Part shown: positions 10,800 through 22,320 of the stretch, in pieces
Position numbering within the stretch: the stretch's first letter is position 1
Layout: each line of letters opens with the position of its first letter
Notes under the pieces: model-generated
Database searches by the model: none
Seen by the model: only the letters and a program-made list of their open reading frames with translations
What the model was told of the DNA's origin: nothing
Source of the DNA: Antilocapra americana
Taxonomy: Eukaryota > Chordata > Mammalia > Artiodactyla > Antilocapridae
Reading direction: 5' to 3'
Assembly (NCBI GenBank): GCA_007570785.1
Contig: ML661902.1
Location: 1,535,044-1,599,043, forward strand
DNA: 64,000 nucleotides
Program-made: the position numbers and the translations under genes

Positions 10800-11790
10800 A
10801 GAGAAGAAAAATGGGCCAAAGACTTTAACAGACATCTCACCAAAGAAGATACACAGATGGCAAATAGGCATAAGAAAAGATGTTTCACATCATCTTTTGT
10901 CAGGGAAATGCAAATGAAAACAATGAAATACCACTACATACCTATGATGAATGACCAAAACAAACAACAAATGTTGGCAAGGACACAGAACAACACCACC
11001 ACCCAATCTACTGGGAAGACAAAATAGTACAGACACTTTGGGAGACAATTTGGCAGTCTCCTTTATGAAACTAGACATACTCTTACCATGCAATATCATG
11101 ATCACACTCTGGCTATTTACCCAAAGAAGCTGAAAACTTATGTCTTTACAAAAATTATCATGTGGATGTTTCTGGCAGTTTTATTCATACTTGTTAAAAT
11201 TTCAAAGCAATCAGTAAGTGCTTCGGTAGGTAAATGGATAAGTAAACTGAGATATGTACAGACAGTAGGGTACTATTTAGGACTAAAAAAAAAAAAATAG
11301 CTAACAAGCCATGAAAAGACATGCAGGAAACAAGTACATATTGCTAAGTGAAAGCCCATATGAAAGGCTACATGTTGCATGATTCCAACGATATGACATT
11401 TCAGAAAGAGCAAAAGTATGAAGACACTGAAATGATCAGTGTTTGCCAGGGACCGGGCAGAGGGAAGGTTGAACATGTGGAGTACAGAGGATTTTCAGAT
11501 CAGTGAAACTACTCTGTATGAAATTATAATGGTTGATCCATGTCATTATACATTTTCCCAAACTAGAAAATGTACAACATCTAGATGTAACTAATTAAAC
11601 TACGACCTCTGGTTAATGATGTGTTGACATAGTTTCATCAATTACAGCAAAAGTATTGCTCTGGGTGAGGAGGGTGTTGTCAATGGGTAAGGTTATCCAC
11701 CTACATATGGACATGATAACCTCTGTATCTTCCTCTTAATTTTGCTGTGAATCTAAAACTACTCTAAATAAAGGTTTAAAATCTAATTTA
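10800..11790 (+). mobile_element. Old L1 (L1M-type), end of ORF2 and 3' UTR
   Basis: Sequence such as 'gccaaagactttaacagaca', 'tctcaccaaagaagatacac', 'gcaaggacacagaacaac', 'ggctatttacccaaagaagc' and 'tgttgcatgattccaacg' is colinear with the end of L1 ORF2. It is followed by a 3' UTR with 'atctaaaactactctaaata'. It is heavily diverged and non-coding. Confidence 0.75.
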
Positions 11791-12891
11791 CAAAATAAAC
11801 AATATTTTAAAAAATTTAGATGCAATCAATAGTTCATCCAGCACCAAATTAATAGATCTTGGGTAGAGTAAACAGATAGGAAGAGGAAACTCAATGCCTA
11901 AGAACTGGAAAAGGAGAAATAAACCTGTCATTATTGGCAGAAGACATAGTTGCCTACCCTGACTATCCAAAAGAAACTAAATTATTAAAGTACAGTGAAG
12001 TGTCAGGATATAGGATAATTCAGAAATAATCAATTTCAATATTTTACCTCAGAAACAAACTGATAATTTTTAAAAGATACTATGTACAATAGCAACAAAA
12101 TGTACTCCTTGTTTGGGAAGGAATAAACCAGATTTTTAAATCATTTGTGGAGATAAGTAAAAATTTAACGAACATTCTTAGTGAAGACCTAATAAATGGA
12201 GAGACGCTTACACATTTTAAAAAAAAACATAATATTATAAAGATTTCAATTTCTCCAAATATATCTATCAGTCAGTTCAGTCGCTCAGTCATGTCCGACT
12301 CTTTGAGACCCCTCGAATTGCAGCACACCAGGCCTCCCTGTCCATCACCAACTCCTGGAGTCTACCCAAACCCATGTCCATCGAGTCGGTGACACCATCC
12401 AGCTATCTCATCCTCGGTTGTCCCCTTCTCCTCCTGCCCCCAATCCTTCCCAGCATCAGGTCTTTTCCAATGAGTCAGCTCTTCACATAAGGTGGCCAAA
12501 TGTTTCAGTTTCAACATCAGTCCTTCCAATGAACACCCAGGATTGATCTCTTTTAGGATGGACTGGTTGGATCTCTTTGCAGTCCAAGGGACTCTCAAGA
12601 GTATTCTCCAACACCACAGTTCAAAAGCATCAAATATATCTATAGAATATATGTGATTTAAATAAAAAACCAAAAGGAATTTTTTAAAAGAATTTGACAT
12701 CAAAATTTTGCTGAAAGAGCAGAGGGTCAAAACAAACATACCCAAAACATTTTCAAAAAAAAATTAATGTGGAGAATCTCTCTAAGATGTTAAGAATTAT
12801 TATAAACTTCAAGTATTTAGGAAAGAATGATACTGGAATAGTGATATAGAGATCAATGGAACCAAATAAGAATTAATAAATACCTATGTAG
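11791..12891 (+). mobile_element. Old L1 ORF2 fragment, interrupted by BovB
   Basis: L1 ORF2-type sequence ('cctgtcattattggcagaag', 'taataaatggagagacgc') is present to 12256. It resumes at 12644 ('gacatcaaaattttgctga', 'tactggaatagtgatataga', 'gatcaatggaacc'). The gap is a minus-strand BovB end. A Bov-tA follows at 12904. Confidence 0.65.
12269..12630 (-). mobile_element. BovB LINE end with clear TSD
   Basis: This is a minus-strand, 5'-truncated BovB 3' end of about 360 bp. Its 3' end is at 'cagtcagttcagtcgctcag' and its 5' break follows 'cacagttcaaaagcat'. The 13-bp sequence CAAATATATCTAT flanks it at 12256-12268 and 12631-12643 as a perfect direct repeat. This is unusually clean for BovB. 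The host sequence is old L1. Confidence 0.93.
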
Positions 12892-12903
12892 GTATGTACC
12901 TAT

Positions 12904-13112
12904 TTGGGCTTCCCCCAGTGGCAAAGAATCTGCTTGCCAATGCAGGAGATGTGGGTTTGATCCCTGGGTCAGGAAGATCTCCTAGAGAAGGAAATTGCAA
13001 CCTACTCCAGGATTCTTGCCTGGAAAATTATATGGACAGAGGAGCCCAGCAGGCTAGAGTCCACGGAGTTGCAAAAGAATCAGACATGACTGAGCGACCA
13101 ACAACAAAGGAA
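12904..13112 (+). mobile_element. Bov-tA-type SINE
   Basis: The tRNA-like head ('ggcaaagaatctgcttg', 'aatgcaggagatgtggg') is followed by the BovB-type body ('ccaggattcttgcctgg') and an end at 'cagacatgactgagcgacc' plus a CAA tail. It lies inside or at the edge of old L1 DNA. Confidence 0.85.
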
Positions 13113-13279
13113 CAGAACTTCAGAGAAGTTTAAATAGGTATGGCCAATGCCTACATGCAAAGTAAAGTGCAATATCATTATTAGATCACCCTGTCTGGTA
13201 CATCCACAGTGAGAGATCTTTTTATAACTACTTTCTAAAAAATCATGAGTTCTGGTTGCTCCAAACACTGATGTTACTG

Positions 13280-13495
13280 TTGTGTGTGCTCATTCGTGTC
13301 TGACTCATGGTGACCCATGAACTGTAGCCCTCCAGGCTCTTCTGCCTATAGTATTTTCCAGGCAAGAATAATGGAGTGGGTTGCCATTTCCTTCTCCCGG
13401 AAATCTTCCCGATCCAAGTATTGAGTCCATATTCCTTGTGTCTCCTGGGTTGGAGGGAGGTTCTTTACCAAAACAGCCACCTGGGAAGTCCCTGA
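13280..13495 (-). mobile_element. Bov-A-type SINE, minus strand
   Basis: The BovB-derived tail is at the left ('ttgtgtgtgctcattcgtg') and the tRNA-like head at the right ('gccacctgggaagtccc'). The 11-bp direct repeat TGATGTTACTG flanks it exactly (13269-13279 and 13496-13506), which fixes both ends. Confidence 0.92.
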
Positions 13496-13506
13496 TGATG
13501 TTACTG

Positions 13507-14185
13507 ATCAATAAGATACATTTGGTTATGCATAATCTTACACAGTGTTGATAGTAGTATAAAGTGGTCAGCTACTTTGGAAATGCTTTCATCTTGCTTT
13601 GTAAAGCTGAAAGTATGCACATGTTATGAAACAGCAAGTCCACACCTATGTATAATCCCCAGAGATACCTTGGGGCATACGGCACCAGGGGACAGGTATA
13701 CAATGTCCCTCAGTAACACTATGTGAAGTCACGAAACACTGGAAACAACAACCCAAATGTCCAATGATAGAAAAATAGATAAATAAATGTATAAATTACA
13801 CTATATACAGCAGGGAAAAATAATTAGACAACTACATGGATGAAACCTAAGACCATAGTTGGAATAAATAAATTCAGTTGTAAGTGACTGTTATATAGTA
13901 TACTATATTAATAAAGCTCAAAAAAGCAAGACTAAATAATGCTTATGAATGCATATAGAGAGAATAAAACTAATATTTATAAAGTTAGGGAATAATGTTT
14001 ACATGTGAGGAAGGAGGCAGGGAGATGAATAGGCTCGGAGTACCAAGACTATAATCACAGTGTTCTAGGTGATACATTGAATAGTTGATTCACTGTTTAT
14101 CACTAGGCTTTATACTTTACATGTCTGTAATACAATACTAAGTGGGTCAAATGAAATGGTAAAAGACAACTAAGATTTTGTCTTA
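13507..14185 (+). mobile_element. Old L1 3' end
   Basis: Colinear L1 end motifs appear, strongly decayed: 'ggaaacaacaacccaaatgt', 'tccaatgatagaaaaatag', 'actacatggatgaaacct' and 'aataaagctcaaaaaagcaa'. The 3' part is weak. It may be the same old insertion as the L1 pieces at 11.8-12.9 kb. Confidence 0.65.
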
Positions 14186-16589
14186 AAAAAATATTAAGAA
14201 GAAGAAAGCAGGAACAAGGGTGGAGAGGAAGTGGTGTAACGATCCATCATACCTCTGAACACTAGTGTGGGACAGAGCAGGAGTGAGGTGGCAGCAATGA
14301 CTGCAACCCAGGAATTCTTTCTTTGTCATAAGAAACACATAGGCATGTATGCTTCAGAGTACCACGAGGTGTGCTCCTGATTTGTGTGTCATGTGATTTT
14401 CTGCTAGTTGAAAAGATTTAATAGAAATTGTAGGAAACAGTTCTTTGTTGGGGGAGATCACTGTTCGCTTTTTAAGTACCTTTATAACAATAGGGATACA
14501 ATTTGGAACATGAAAAAAGTGTAACATATTCTACCAAGGCTCTAAAATAGCTATCATATATAAAAAATACAAAACACAAGGTAACATTTTAACCCCCTGA
14601 GAAAGCAATTCTGTGAGACAAATGACTCAGTTTCTCCAACAAATTAAATGCAGAGTGGAAAAAAGAGATATACAGTTTAAAATATTTAATTGCAATATAT
14701 GGACTAATTAGACTTTATTTGGATCTTGATTCAAATAAAGTGTAACAAGAAATTATCAAACAGAAGAAATTTGAGCACTCACTGATTACTTGATGTATTA
14801 TATAATCACTTTTTCATTATTTTTACTTGTGATAATGGCACTTCTTTTTTATGAGACCTTAGTTTTTATGGTAAAAAATAACATACTTACAAGTAAAATA
14901 ATGAAATATGGAGAATTTGTTTAAAAATAACTGTGGAAAGTGAATGGGTACATAAAAGTCAAACTGGTCATGAATTGATAGCTACTGAAGCTGAGGAAGG
15001 ATACACAGAACTTATTTACACTATTCTCTCTGCAATATGGTCAAGATTGCCATTGAAACATGTTAAAATGAATAAAAATGAAGTGCTTTTCTAAATGTAT
15101 TATCCCATTTATTCCTTGCTACATCCTTGTGAACAAAACAGAGTACCATTTACTATCTTTTTTGGGGTTTTTTGTGTGTTTGTTTTTAGGAAAAAACGTG
15201 AGATCCAGAGAATCTAAGAATCATGTTAAGTGAAGTTTACAATGAGAGAGAAATGAAGTACAATCCCGAGGCTACAGACTTTGTCCAAAGTCTTTCTACC
15301 ACCTCTGAATCCACAGCATTTTATGCTCCCAAGAAGTGACGTTCCAGATCATTACTTATAAATGAGATGAATACTCATGAAACAACTCTCTAAGCAATGC
15401 ATTCTTAGACAGATAAATAGGAGTGTGCTGTAACCTTGTAAACAAATTCTAAAAATGAACCAGCCCTTGAGTGTGTGTGTGTGTGTTTTTCTTCACCTTT
15501 CCCCCAGGAGAAACACTTGTCAAAAATTGAATGAACTTTATTGTTGTTCCATTAATAACTTCTCTGAATAAATGAATAAAAGTTACTGCTTCTAAAGTAG
15601 TGTGCCGTTTAAATTAATGTAGCAGTTTTGGCACCATCTTCAGGTGCCAAGGGAACAGACAAAAAGGTAAACATTAGATTCTATGTGATTTCAACCACAG
15701 TTATAAAAAGGCTCACCTCCTAGGGGAGAAGAGAAGAAGGGAAAAAGAGATCAAGGTATGGCAGTTAATTTGATGGGGATGGTGGAGTGGGGAGATAGAA
15801 ATTAAATGCTCATTTTAAATTGTTCAGTGTGGCTTGTTTTACAAAATTTATAGTTTAGTATGAAAATACATTTCTATTTATCTCTTTTGTAAATAGAAAT
15901 AAATAAAATGGGCAGAAATAAATACCCTTTTGTTGACAAAAGTATGCCCAGCAAGACTCTGAATGTTTTATGTTTATTAAATATTAAAACCCACAAAGCT
16001 ATAGAAATGGTAAAGAAAGCTATACATAAAATAACAAAAATTAAAAATAATTAAATATCCCACAGAATATTTGAGTTTTGTTATATCTTCTTATACATTT
16101 GCTATTTCTTGAAAACTTGGTTTCGTTTTTGGTTTATCATGGTCTTTCCACATAGTTTGTAAATACTGTGGTTAAACTAATAACCTTCCTTGTCAGCAAC
16201 TCAAGCCTGGTTCTCTAAAGCATTTTTAAATTTCAAAGTTAATTGAGCTTCAGAACAAAGTCATGCACAGAATTCTAATTTGCAGTGGAAAATCTGCACC
16301 ATGCCTGATGATGTCTCCCTAGAGACAAAGCATCAGGTAGTTTTGTCAATCAAATCAAAGTCACCGTGTTCCCTTCTAATTTATTATAGTTATTTATATG
16401 TTTACTTATGTCTTCAAGGGAGATTTGATTATGAATTATTTACTGTTGTTATTCCCTGTTAATGCACCAATCACCACATCGAGATCAATTTAGGAATGAT
16501 GTCTGTAAATTTCCAGATAAAGAACACTAAGCAATTTATGTGATAAACTAATGATACCACATAAAGGAAGGGACATTATTCTACATGAA
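14186..16589. other. Unassigned AT-rich DNA
   Basis: No gene or named repeat is seen in these 2.4 kb. It contains a short (GT)n at about 15471-15486 and a perfect 11-bp inverted repeat at 15870-15880/15890-15900. Confidence 0.5.
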
Positions 16590-16915
16590 ATTCCTTCCTC
16601 ATCATCTCTCAAAATCTAGCAGTATTTCAAAGTCCAGATCTTCATTCTCCTCCACAAATTCTTCTTTAATGATTTCTGTTGATACAGATAATTCCTTCTT
16701 TGATAATGAAATACCTCTCATCTCATACTTGTAACATTTGGCCATAAATTGTTTTTCTTTACTTAAATTTCAAATAGGACTACAAAGTCCTAGAGGAAAA
16801 GGATGATTCATCCATGTCTTTCAAGTAACTGATATGTTGTTTTATTAGGATTAGGATGCTTTGCACAATTACTGGTGCCAAAAATAGTTATTGGTGAATG
16901 TGTTGACTGAATGGC
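16590..16915 (+). mobile_element. L2 LINE 3' end (old)
   Basis: It resembles the L2 3' end in order: a C/T-rich stretch with 'tccacaaattcttc', 'aaagtcctagaggaaaagg' in place of the 'gagggcagggac' block, then 'gtgccaaaaatagttattgg' and a 'gttgactgaatg' terminus. It is diverged and non-coding. Confidence 0.55.
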
Positions 16916-16989
16916 CCACTGGAAGGTTTCAATACTGATCCAAATTCTTAAACATCCCACATATTTATGCCATTTGCCATATAATTTTG

Positions 16990-17305
16990 AAGTGCTCTTT
17001 CAGGGTAAGAGAGGAGGCATGATATGCCTTGTCTGGACCTAGTCCATGTGAAGTGCATCAGCCAATACAACAGTCAGCAGAGCTTTGAAATGAGCTGACA
17101 TATTGAAGTTTATTTTCTTATTCTTCCACATCAGTCAGCTACCCATCAGATGTGTGAGCAAGCCCAGGTAAAACCAGTAGAGCAACCCATGAGACCAATC
17201 CAGATGCATGAGCAAACAATACTTACTGCTTTATGCCACTGAGTTTCTGTGGTTATCTACTATGTAATACTATGACGGTAATAGATACTAATACAAAACC
17301 TAAAG
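16990..17305 (+). mobile_element. Possible MaLR/MLT1-like LTR fragment
   Basis: The right end ('ttatgccactgagtttctgt', then 'aatagatactaatac') matches the common 3' end of old mammalian MaLR-type LTRs. The remainder is too diverged to name. No internal retroviral genes are present. Confidence 0.4.
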
Positions 17306-17429
17306 AAAATATTTTTAAGAGAATTTGCAAATAAGTAGATCTAGAAAAAGTTTTGCTATAAAGTTCACTAATGATTTGTTTTAATTAAAGTGGGAAAGAG
17401 GTAGAATGTTTGAGGTAAGAGCCTATTTA

Positions 17430-18405
17430 TTCATGCATTCATTAAAAAAAAAATCTTTCATCAAGCTGCTACATTGTGACAGAAACTGCAACTGGCAATG
17501 GAGACAGAAGAATAATGAGACAGAGTTCCTATTCTTAAGTAAACCAACCATATGATTATACTATTATATTTTCATTGGTAAACACTTTCACAGGTTTCTG
17601 TGGGAGCCAGACAGGGGCCAATGACTCAGGTCACAGGATCAGTTAAATTTTCCTGGAAGAAGTATTTGTTGAAATGTCATAAGGACTGTTGGGGAATCAG
17701 GGAAAGGTGAAAAGACATCTGCCTAAACAAATACCGAGTCCCAAATCAGCACATTTTGAAGGAGAGAAAATCACTGCGTATCCCAGAAATACCAGTTATG
17801 TATAGTTGAGGACATTCAGGCAAAGCCTAGAAAATTAGGATCTTATTAGAAATGACAAGGAATTTGGACTTTATTCGGAAGGTTATGGGTATTGTAATTT
17901 TTTTTAAGAAGAGTGCTATAAAGTCTATATTTTACAAAGATTACTCAGGTGGAAAGTATGAGGAAGGACTGGAGTAGGATAAAGGAGTCCAGGTGAGTAA
18001 TAATGAAGATCTAAACTAAGAACAGTGGACATGACAGTATAAGATATTGAAAGACTAGAATCAACTGGTCATGGTGAATAGTAGAAAGCAGTTTTTAAAC
18101 TGGAGAGGAAAAAGTCACAAGATTTCCAGATTAGAAGAAATAGTTAATAGGGGGCCGATATTAAAAGAAGAGCTTGGAAAGAGAAAGAACATGGTAAGTT
18201 TAGACACCATGTTGAGATTCAGATATCTCCTCCACTTTGGAGAAGATTCCATAGCAAGTTGGGACCGAAGGAACAAAAGCTTTACATAGATATAGCAACA
18301 GAAATACGAGCATTTAGCATATTTAATTATAGTTGAAGCAAGGGCAACATGAACATGTACAGTTAGACAAGAAAGCAGTGAGGACAGATTCGTAGAAAAC
18401 ACCAC
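17430..18405 (-). mobile_element. L2 LINE, minus strand (old)
   Basis: Reverse-oriented L2 sequence is followed over several hundred bases: 'attcatgcattcatt', 'ggaatttggactttattcgg', 'aagattactcaggtgg', 'ggagtccaggtgagtaataa', 'catggtaagtttagacacc'. It is interrupted at the right by a BovB end (18406). Sequence beyond 18622 may continue the same L2. Confidence 0.6.
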
Positions 18406-18622
18406 CACTCTCATTTGAAAAGACCCTGCTGCTGGGAAAGATTGAAGGTGGGAGGAGAAGGGATGACAGATGATGAGATGGTTGGATGGCATCACCGACT
18501 CAATGGGCGTGAGTTTGAGTAAACTCTGGGAGTTGGTGATGGACAGAGAGACCTGGCGTGCTGTGATCCACGGGGTTGCACAGAGCCAGACACGACTGAG
18601 TGATTGAACTGAACTGAACTGA
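18406..18622 (+). mobile_element. BovB 3' end, short
   Basis: This is the last ~215 bp of BovB ('catttgaaaagaccctgctg', 'gatggttggatggcatcacc', 'tgaactgaactgaactg'). It is severely 5'-truncated and moderately diverged. Confidence 0.9.
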
Positions 18623-18941
18623 AAATGTAAGTAGCGAGATGCATCTATGTTTGAAGTCTGGTTAAGTGGACTGGTTGGAAGAATAAGGGATCAGGGATAT
18701 TGGTACTGCCAAGAGGTACTCAAGTGGTCTAAGCTGAATAAGGAAGAAAATACTCTCATAATGATGGGGTTTTTTTTTATTACATATATGGGCAACACAT
18801 TGAATACAAGAAAAATTCTAAATTGTTCTATTGGACTTAGGAATGAAATGGGGTCTGAAATTTTGAGTTAAAGATTCCACTTGAATTATGTGGATAGTGA
18901 AGTGTAGAGGTCAAAGGTGAGTGTGACTGTCTTTGTACCGT

Positions 18942-19152
18942 GCGTGCTAAGTTGCTTCAGCCGTGTCCGACTCTGTGCGACACTATGGACTGTCGCCCAG
19001 CAGGCTCTGCTGTCCATGGGATTCTCCAGGCAAGAATACTGGAGTGGGTTGCCATGCCCTTCTCCAGGGGATCTTCCTGACCCAGGGATCAAACCCATGT
19101 CTCGTGCATTGGCGGGCAGCTTCTCTACCACTAGTGCCACCTGGGAAGCTCA
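18942..19152 (-). mobile_element. Bov-A-type SINE, minus strand
   Basis: The BovB-type end is at the left ('tgctaagttgcttcagccg') and the tRNA-like head at the right ('actagtgccacctgggaagc'). The flanks TCTTTGTACCGT (18930-18941) and TCTTCGTACTGT (19153-19164) look like a 12-bp TSD with two changes. Confidence 0.88.
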
Positions 19153-19439
19153 TCTTCGTACTGTAACCCTAGTTAAATCAAGGGGAATATGTCCCTTGCA
19201 GCTAACATTTCTTGGCAATCTTCACGCATATGGCAGACTGGATTTTCCTAAAATGGTCATGGCAACATATTCAGTCCTCCGTGTTCTTAGAGAACGCTGC
19301 CACTCCTCAGAGGAGGCAGTAAACTGCCCCTCCCCGTGAGTCAGGGTGGAATTATGTAACTGCCTCGATGAGTAAAATGTGGCAGCAGTGACTTTGAGTG
19401 ATTTCTAGGGCTGAGTCATAATAGGTGACACTTGCGTAA

Positions 19440-19592
19440 CTTCATTTGGTATGTATAACAACCTTCAGAACTAGGTTCTACATCACCCCCTTTCCATCTC
19501 TGCAGTCTTGAGGCCCGCGGAGCAAGATAACACAGGTGGTAAGAGGCAGAACTGGGATGCCTTGTTGTGTAGGATTCTCCCCCAAACCTTTT
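19440..19592 (+). mobile_element. MIR SINE (old)
   Basis: The segment follows the MIR order: 'tgtataacaaccttcagaac', then 'aagataacacaggtggtaag' and 'aggcagaactgggatgcc'. It is an ancient, inert copy. The DNA just upstream (19230-19440) looks like another old repeat that I cannot name. Confidence 0.6.
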
Positions 19593-19719
19593 TATAAGCC
19601 TAGTCTCTGCAAGCAGATTGCCTCATTTGAATCACAACTCACTCCAAGATATCATTTCTGCCAAACACTCAGAACAATACTAACACTTAAAACATTTTTT
19701 TTTAATCTATACTAAGATA

Positions 19720-19924
19720 GTGTTAGTTGCTCAGTCCCGTCCGACCCTTTGAGACCCCATGGACTACAGCCCACCAGGCTCCTCTGTTCATGGAATTTCC
19801 CAGGCCAGAATACTGGAGTGGGTAGCCATTCCCTTCTCCAGGGGATCTTTCCAATCCAGGGATCAAACCTGGGACTCCTGCATTGCAGGGAGATTCATTA
19901 CTGTCTGAGCTACCAGAGAAGCCC
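19720..19924 (-). mobile_element. Bov-tA-type SINE, minus strand
   Basis: It starts 'gtgttagttgctcagtcccg' and ends at the tRNA-like head 'gtctgagctaccagagaagc'. It is full length. No clear TSD was found. Confidence 0.88.
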
Positions 19925-19999
19925 AAGAAGTTGTTTGCTAGAATCCAAAAGTGTTGTATGTATAGACAAGGAGTTTAGGATATCACTGTGGAGGAAAAG

Positions 20000-20395
20000 A
20001 GGGTGAATCAGTTGCCAGAGTTCTTTTTCATGAATCTGTGCATTTACAAAGGCTGTTTCTTCTGCCTGGAATAGCTTTACAACCACCCATTTGCCTGTCA
20101 AACTCCTGTGCCTTTCTCAAGTACCAGCTCAAATCTCAAGCACTATGAATCATTGCCTATGAATCATGTCACATTAATTCCTCCAAGCTCTCTGATCTTA
20201 TGTCATCTTATTCTCACCTTGATTACAGCACTTAACAGATTGAATTGTATCTGTATTTTTACAAATACATCTCTCCATTAGACTGTGACCTTCTCAATGC
20301 TTACCACCAAGTTCATTCTCTGTGGTAACCTCCATAGCATACAGAATGCCTGCCAGGTAGCCAGTTCACAATATTATGTTTATTAAGTTCAGTAA
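20000..20395 (+). mobile_element. L2 LINE 3' end (old)
   Basis: L2-like order is clear: 'ctgtttcttctgcctggaat', 'taccagctcaaatctcaag', 'gattacagcacttaacaga', 'ctccattagactgtgacct', 'cagaatgcctgccaggtag', then 'tattaagttcagtaatag'. Confidence 0.7.
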
Positions 20396-21674
20396 TAGAT
20401 AAACAAGCAATAGTCACCAAAGGAACATATAGGAAGTCATAATTAATTCTAAGAGAGCAGGGGGAGTGTCACAAAGGAATCAGTCAAATCAGATGGTTAA
20501 GATGTGAAAGTTATCACTAATCACAGAACTGGAAGGAGGGCAATCTAGGCTGAGCAAACCACAGAAGCAAAAGCACAGCATAACAAGAGACCAAGCGGTG
20601 TGGATTCATCACTCATGAGTACATTCATTTAATAGACATTCACTGATCATCACTCTAGCCCAAGCTTTGTACTAAGTACAGGGAATAAAAATAAAAAAAA
20701 TAATAATTCATTGTTGTTACTCTCAAGGACCCATAGTCATAACAAGAAAAATAAACATGAAAAGAGAAAAATTATAGAGTGGAAGTGTTCTTGCAGAAGC
20801 ACGAACTAAGCTATGGCTTAGCAGAGAGAACAAGCAGGGAAATTGGCCATGCCTCGGGGCTGAGATGAGGGCAGTTGTGGAGTGCCGTTTCACTGAGTAT
20901 TTCAAGGTGAAAAATGGAGAAATTGATCTTCCAGAAAAAATAAGGAACAACACGTGCAAACGCTTTTTGAGAACATTATAGAGGGTCTTGTGTTCCTAGG
21001 TAAGAACACACACATTTATTTTGTAGGCAATAGCAGGCCAGTAAGTTTTTAAACTAAAAAGATATATGGATGAAATTTACTTTAAGAGGAGATGATGCTA
21101 GTGAGTCTGCGACAGATGTACCAGAAGGAAAATGCAGTGGAGGCAGAAATCAGTTAGAGATTTCCAACAGTGCAAGCAAGGGGTGAAAAAAGACAGAGAG
21201 GGATAGAAGAAGGAGACTTCAATGTGGAAAACAAAGAACTAAGTGATCCGGGGAGGTGATATCATAAGTTTTAAATTTATTTAATAAGTAATTACAGATT
21301 TTGAAGACAGAGAAACTGACTAGATTTATATTGGGTATTTTAGGAGGCTATTTCTCATAGCAATGTGAATGCTGGGTTAGAAAGACAAGGGGCTAGAGGC
21401 AGAGAGATCTGTTAGGAAACTGATTCCAAGGCCAATGGAAGAGACCAAGAGCTCAAACTAGAACTGTGAAAGAGGGAATGAAAAGAAATCAAAAGAGGGG
21501 TCCAGAACCTCTATATGAAAGGTAAAAGGGGGCCAGTTTATTCATCTACTTATTCATCTGACAAACAACTTTTCAGATATGCACCAAGGAGTGCTTAGTA
21601 CTCCTTGATACTGAGAATTCAGGGTGAACAAAATAAACATCCCTACCCAGAGCTTATGGCTCAGTGCAAAGAGA

Positions 21675-21740
21675 GATAATTTAAGCAATTAATTACTTGG
21701 AAGTAGTTTAATTACTTGGAAGATAATTTAAGCAATTAAT
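21675..21740. repeat. Compound short direct duplication
   Basis: The 19-mer GATAATTTAAGCAATTAAT occurs at 21675-21693 and again at 21722-21740. Between them AATTACTTGGAAG occurs twice (21690-21702 and 21710-21722). This looks like two overlapping slippage duplications inside old L2. Confidence 0.9.
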
Positions 21741-21935
21741 GACATAGGAAGAGATGATAAATACTATATTATGAAAGCAGGGGATGCTATGGAAATACAT
21801 AGCCACATCTCTTAGTATGGTCTGGAGTGTTAGGAGATGGGTTACATTTAGGCTGAAACCTAAAAAGAAAATAAGCATTAACCAGGCCAAATCCTTCAGA
21901 GAAAGGGATTGTGGGGTAGGATGAATGGTATATGG

Positions 21936-22156
21936 GTGATTCCCAGGTGGCAGCAGTGATAAAGACTCCACCTGCCAATGCAGGAGACGCAAGAGGCATG
22001 GGTTCAATCCGTGGGTCAGGAAGATCCCCTGGAGGAGGTATGGCCACCCACTCCAGTATTCTTGCCTGGAGAATCCCATGTGCAGGGGAGCCTGGCAGGC
22101 CACTCCATGGAGTCACGAAGAACTGGACATGACTGAGCACACATGCACATGTGCAG
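21936..22156 (+). mobile_element. Bov-A-type SINE
   Basis: The head 'gtgattcccaggtggcagc' is followed by 'ctgccaatgcaggagacgc', the BovB-like body, and an end near 'gactgagcacacatgcacat'. The direct repeat TGGTATATGG flanks it (21926-21935 and 22157-22166). It is inserted into old L2. Confidence 0.9.
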
Positions 22157-22320
22157 TGGTATATGGCGGGGGGGACCTTATTTTAGTGAATGCCTGAGTC
22201 TAAAATTGAACAAGCATTAGAGAGCTAGAGAACACAAATGGAAGTTAACCTGGTCAAAAGTTTGGCTGTAAAAGAGGTTTAATCAGATCAATATGGAATC
22301 AGAAGAGGATTTTCTTTTCT

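Larger units (their letters stand above)
20400..22320 (-). mobile_element. L2 LINE sequence, minus strand, probably two copies
   Basis: Reverse-oriented L2 blocks occur twice. One begins near 20615 ('acattcatttaatagacatt', 'ctttgtactaagtacaggg') and runs on with 'aacaacacgtgcaaacgc' and 'caatagcaggccagtaag'. A second begins near 21535 ('ttcatctacttattcatctg', 'acccagagcttatggctc', 'aggctgaaacctaaaaag'). The second is interrupted by a Bov-A at 21936-22156. Piece boundaries are uncertain and 20400-20600 is the weakest part. Confidence 0.55.

Noticed and set aside
16990..17305. Possible intact endogenous retrovirus around the LTR-like end
   Set aside because: Only a decayed LTR-like end is visible. 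There are no gag, pol or env-type frames nearby.
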